In this document: piece by piece, positions 60,868-61,703 of the stretch
How the letters are laid out: every line of letters begins with the position of its first letter
Position numbering within the stretch: position 1 is the first letter of the stretch
Source: Anaerolineae bacterium
GTDB lineage: Bacteria; Chloroflexota; Anaerolineae; Promineifilales; Promineifilaceae
Assembly: GCA_019637635.1 (NCBI GenBank)
Contig: JAHBVI010000027.1
Span: 1 to 61,703 of the forward strand
Direction: 5' to 3'
Length of the DNA: 61,703 nucleotides
Program-made: the position numbers and the translations under genes
The notes under the pieces: model-generated
Database searches by the model: none
Seen by the model: only the letters and a program-made list of their open reading frames with translations
What the model was told of the DNA's origin: nothing

Positions 60868-60895
60868 TTGATATACACACAGTTGTGTGTACAAT
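60868..60895 (+). promoter_or_regulatory. brnTA promoter with palindromic operator
   Basis: TTGATA (60868-60873), a 16-bp spacer and TACAAT (60890-60895) precede ATG 60902 by 6 nt, so the transcript is probably leaderless. The spacer holds ACACACAGTTGTGTGT (60875-60890), an inverted repeat with 7-bp arms, suitable as the autoregulatory operator bound by BrnA or BrnTA. Confidence 0.7.
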
Positions 60896-60901
60896 TTTGT
60901 T

Positions 60902-61177
60902 ATGCAATATACTTGGGATGAAGCTAAACGTGAAAGCAATTTGAGAAAACATCGCCTGGATTTTGCTGATGCTGAAATCGTATTTGACGGCCTTACCGTT
61001 ACCTTTGAAGATGATCGATTTGACTATCGAGAACAACGCTTCATCACAATTGGTATCTTAGCCGACGAATTTGTGGTCATTGCTCACACCGAAGAACAAG
61101 ATAGTACGCGGATTATATCCATGCGAAAGGCAACCAAACATGAAGAATTCATCTTTTTCAACACATTCGGAGACTGA
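60902..61177 (+). CDS. brnT: BrnT family toxin
   Basis: 91-residue RelE-fold ribonuclease toxin. The start ATG 60902 (MQYTWDEAKRESN) is preferred; a GTG at 60887 lies in the operator. Hallmarks of BrnT are WDEAKRESNLRKHRLDFADAEIVF (landmarks WDEAK, NLRKH, FADA), then REQRFITIGIL and TRIISMRKATKHEE with the catalytic Arg and His region. It overlaps the brnA-type antitoxin gene by 38 nt. It probably cleaves cellular RNA under stress. AT-richer than its neighbours and without ACGGCCGT, which fits a mobile toxin-antitoxin module. Confidence 0.93.
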   Translation: MQYTWDEAKRESNLRKHRLDFADAEIVFDGLTVTFEDDRFDYREQRFITIGILADEFVVIAHTEEQDSTRIISMRKATKHEEFIFFNTFGD

Positions 61178-61475
61178 CTGGGATTTTCTACATCAGGCTA
61201 CAGATGAGGATATTGACTTATCTGATATCCCTGAAATCACCCCAGAACAGATAACTCGCGGCGTCATGCGCTTTGGCGGCAAAGCAATCCCGGAAGGCAA
61301 AGTTCGGATCAATATGTATCTGGATGCCGACCTTGTCGCTTTCTTTAAGACCAGGGCCGGCGGGCGAGGCTACCAAACCCTGATTAACGATACGTTACGG
61401 GACAGCATTCGCCACGAAGATCTGGAGAATATGCTTCGCCGGATCATACGCGAAGAACTGACGTCCGCTTCATAA
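61140..61475 (+). CDS. brnA: BrnA family antitoxin
   Basis: 111 residues from ATG 61140 (MKNSSFSTHSETDW), inside the end of brnT. The N-terminal part is acidic (DEDIDLSDIPEIT), followed by the typical segment RGVMRFGGKAIPEGKVRINMYLDADLVAFFK and a ribbon-helix-helix-like DNA-binding end, GRGYQTLINDTLRDSI (landmarks VRINMYLDADLVAFF and YQTLINDTLR). It neutralises BrnT and should bind the palindrome in the brnT promoter. The upstream in-frame extension is antisense to nothing and overlaps brnT in another frame, so it is not used. Confidence 0.92.
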   Translation: MKNSSFSTHSETDWDFLHQATDEDIDLSDIPEITPEQITRGVMRFGGKAIPEGKVRINMYLDADLVAFFKTRAGGRGYQTLINDTLRDSIRHEDLENMLRRIIREELTSAS

Positions 61476-61566
61476 ATTATGCCTGGTACAAATTCTGAAC
61501 ACCGATGACCCTTGTTCCTGTAACAAACCCAACAATTCACATAAGGTATTTATTGGAGGTGCAATA

Positions 61567-61703
61567 ATGATAAGTTGGGAATATAGAGCCAGAACATTCC
61601 CCGCTGACAAGAATAATAAGGTTCCCAAAGAATACATTTTGAGCAGCAACAGCGAACCTCGTCCGAAATATACCATTCCATCAAGAAACCCTGACCCTAA
61701 GAT
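61567..61703 (+). CDS. Hypothetical protein, 3' end cut off by window
   Basis: The frame opens at ATG 61567 with GGAGG about 8 nt upstream and stays open for 45 codons to the right edge. The visible part (MISWEYRARTFPADKNNKV and so on) has no recognisable motif. Base composition is AT-rich, like brnTA. Coding status rests on the good ribosome site and the open frame. Confidence 0.55.
   Translation, partial: MISWEYRARTFPADKNNKVPKEYILSSNSEPRPKYTIPSRNPDPK

Noticed and set aside
1..61703. tRNA, rRNA or riboswitch genes
   Set aside because: I found no TFC-arm consensus, rRNA core or known riboswitch core by eye. A covariance-model scan could still find a small RNA.

Overview
The window looks like chromosomal DNA of a free-living member of the Chloroflexota, probably Anaerolineae or a close relative. 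This is judged from protein style, since no rRNA or other marker gene is present. Supporting signs are secreted proteins ending in a YLPHIS or FLPLV-type tail, a fused NuoC-NuoD, an AAA ATPase carrying TolB-like propellers, a giant cyclase-AAA-TPR regulator, a PSP1-domain protein and a type 2 IPP isomerase. Base composition is moderately GC-rich except for an AT-rich segment at about 42.4-45.4 kb. No tRNA, rRNA, CRISPR array, transposase, integrase or phage gene was found.

Layout. 0-4.8 kb: a truncated sensor kinase, a secreted GH39-like glycosidase, and a divergent TetR/YceI pair with a clear promoter and operators. 4.9-7.1 kb: a VOC dioxygenase, pirin and FMN reductase group. 7.1-7.9 kb: gene-free, packed with hairpins, a 17-bp tandem array and a dispersed palindromic element. 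7.9-11.5 kb: a heterodimeric ABC exporter whose second gene is frameshifted. 11.6-19.1 kb: LuxR regulator, PH-domain protein, sugar kinase, an internally deleted CPA2 antiporter, SDR, patatin, a Phd/PIN toxin-antitoxin pair and a PPOX-fold protein. 19.2-25.7 kb: histidine ammonia-lyase, Uma2-type nuclease, two coupled AAA ATPases. 25.9-33.4 kb: two exported polysaccharide deacetylases, thiolase, MBL hydrolase, acyl-CoA synthetase and an S1-domain protein. 33.5-38.9 kb: moeA, a small toxin-antitoxin insert flanked by a duplicated gene end, HD phosphohydrolase, RicT-like protein and an Mrp ATPase. 39.0-42.3 kb: nuoB-nuoCD-nuoI. 42.4-45.3 kb: the AT-rich SpoIID-like plus lipoprotein pair. 45.4-54.7 kb: IscX, a DUF3524/QTMAN-like glycosyltransferase, the 1375-residue cyclase-ATPase-TPR protein, a radical SAM/SPASM cassette and a DUF6036-type nucleotidyltransferase pair. 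54.8-59.3 kb: an exported SBP-OmpA / SBP-VWA / unknown trio. 59.4-61.7 kb: a small membrane protein, fni, brnT-brnA and a truncated gene.

Three things stand out at sequence level. The 8-bp palindrome ACGGCCGT occurs about 120 times by hand count, where about one or two would be expected by chance. It sits in genes and terminators alike and is absent from the AT-rich 42-45 kb segment. Almost every gene boundary carries a short-period repeat that folds back on itself (GATTACGG, GAGATTG, TAATCGG, TTCATAATT and GACCCTAAGGG families), and one such unit lies in frame inside a glycosyltransferase gene. Several genes are damaged by 2-nt deletions or an internal deletion (ABC exporter, Mrp, antiporter), which may be real decay or assembly error.
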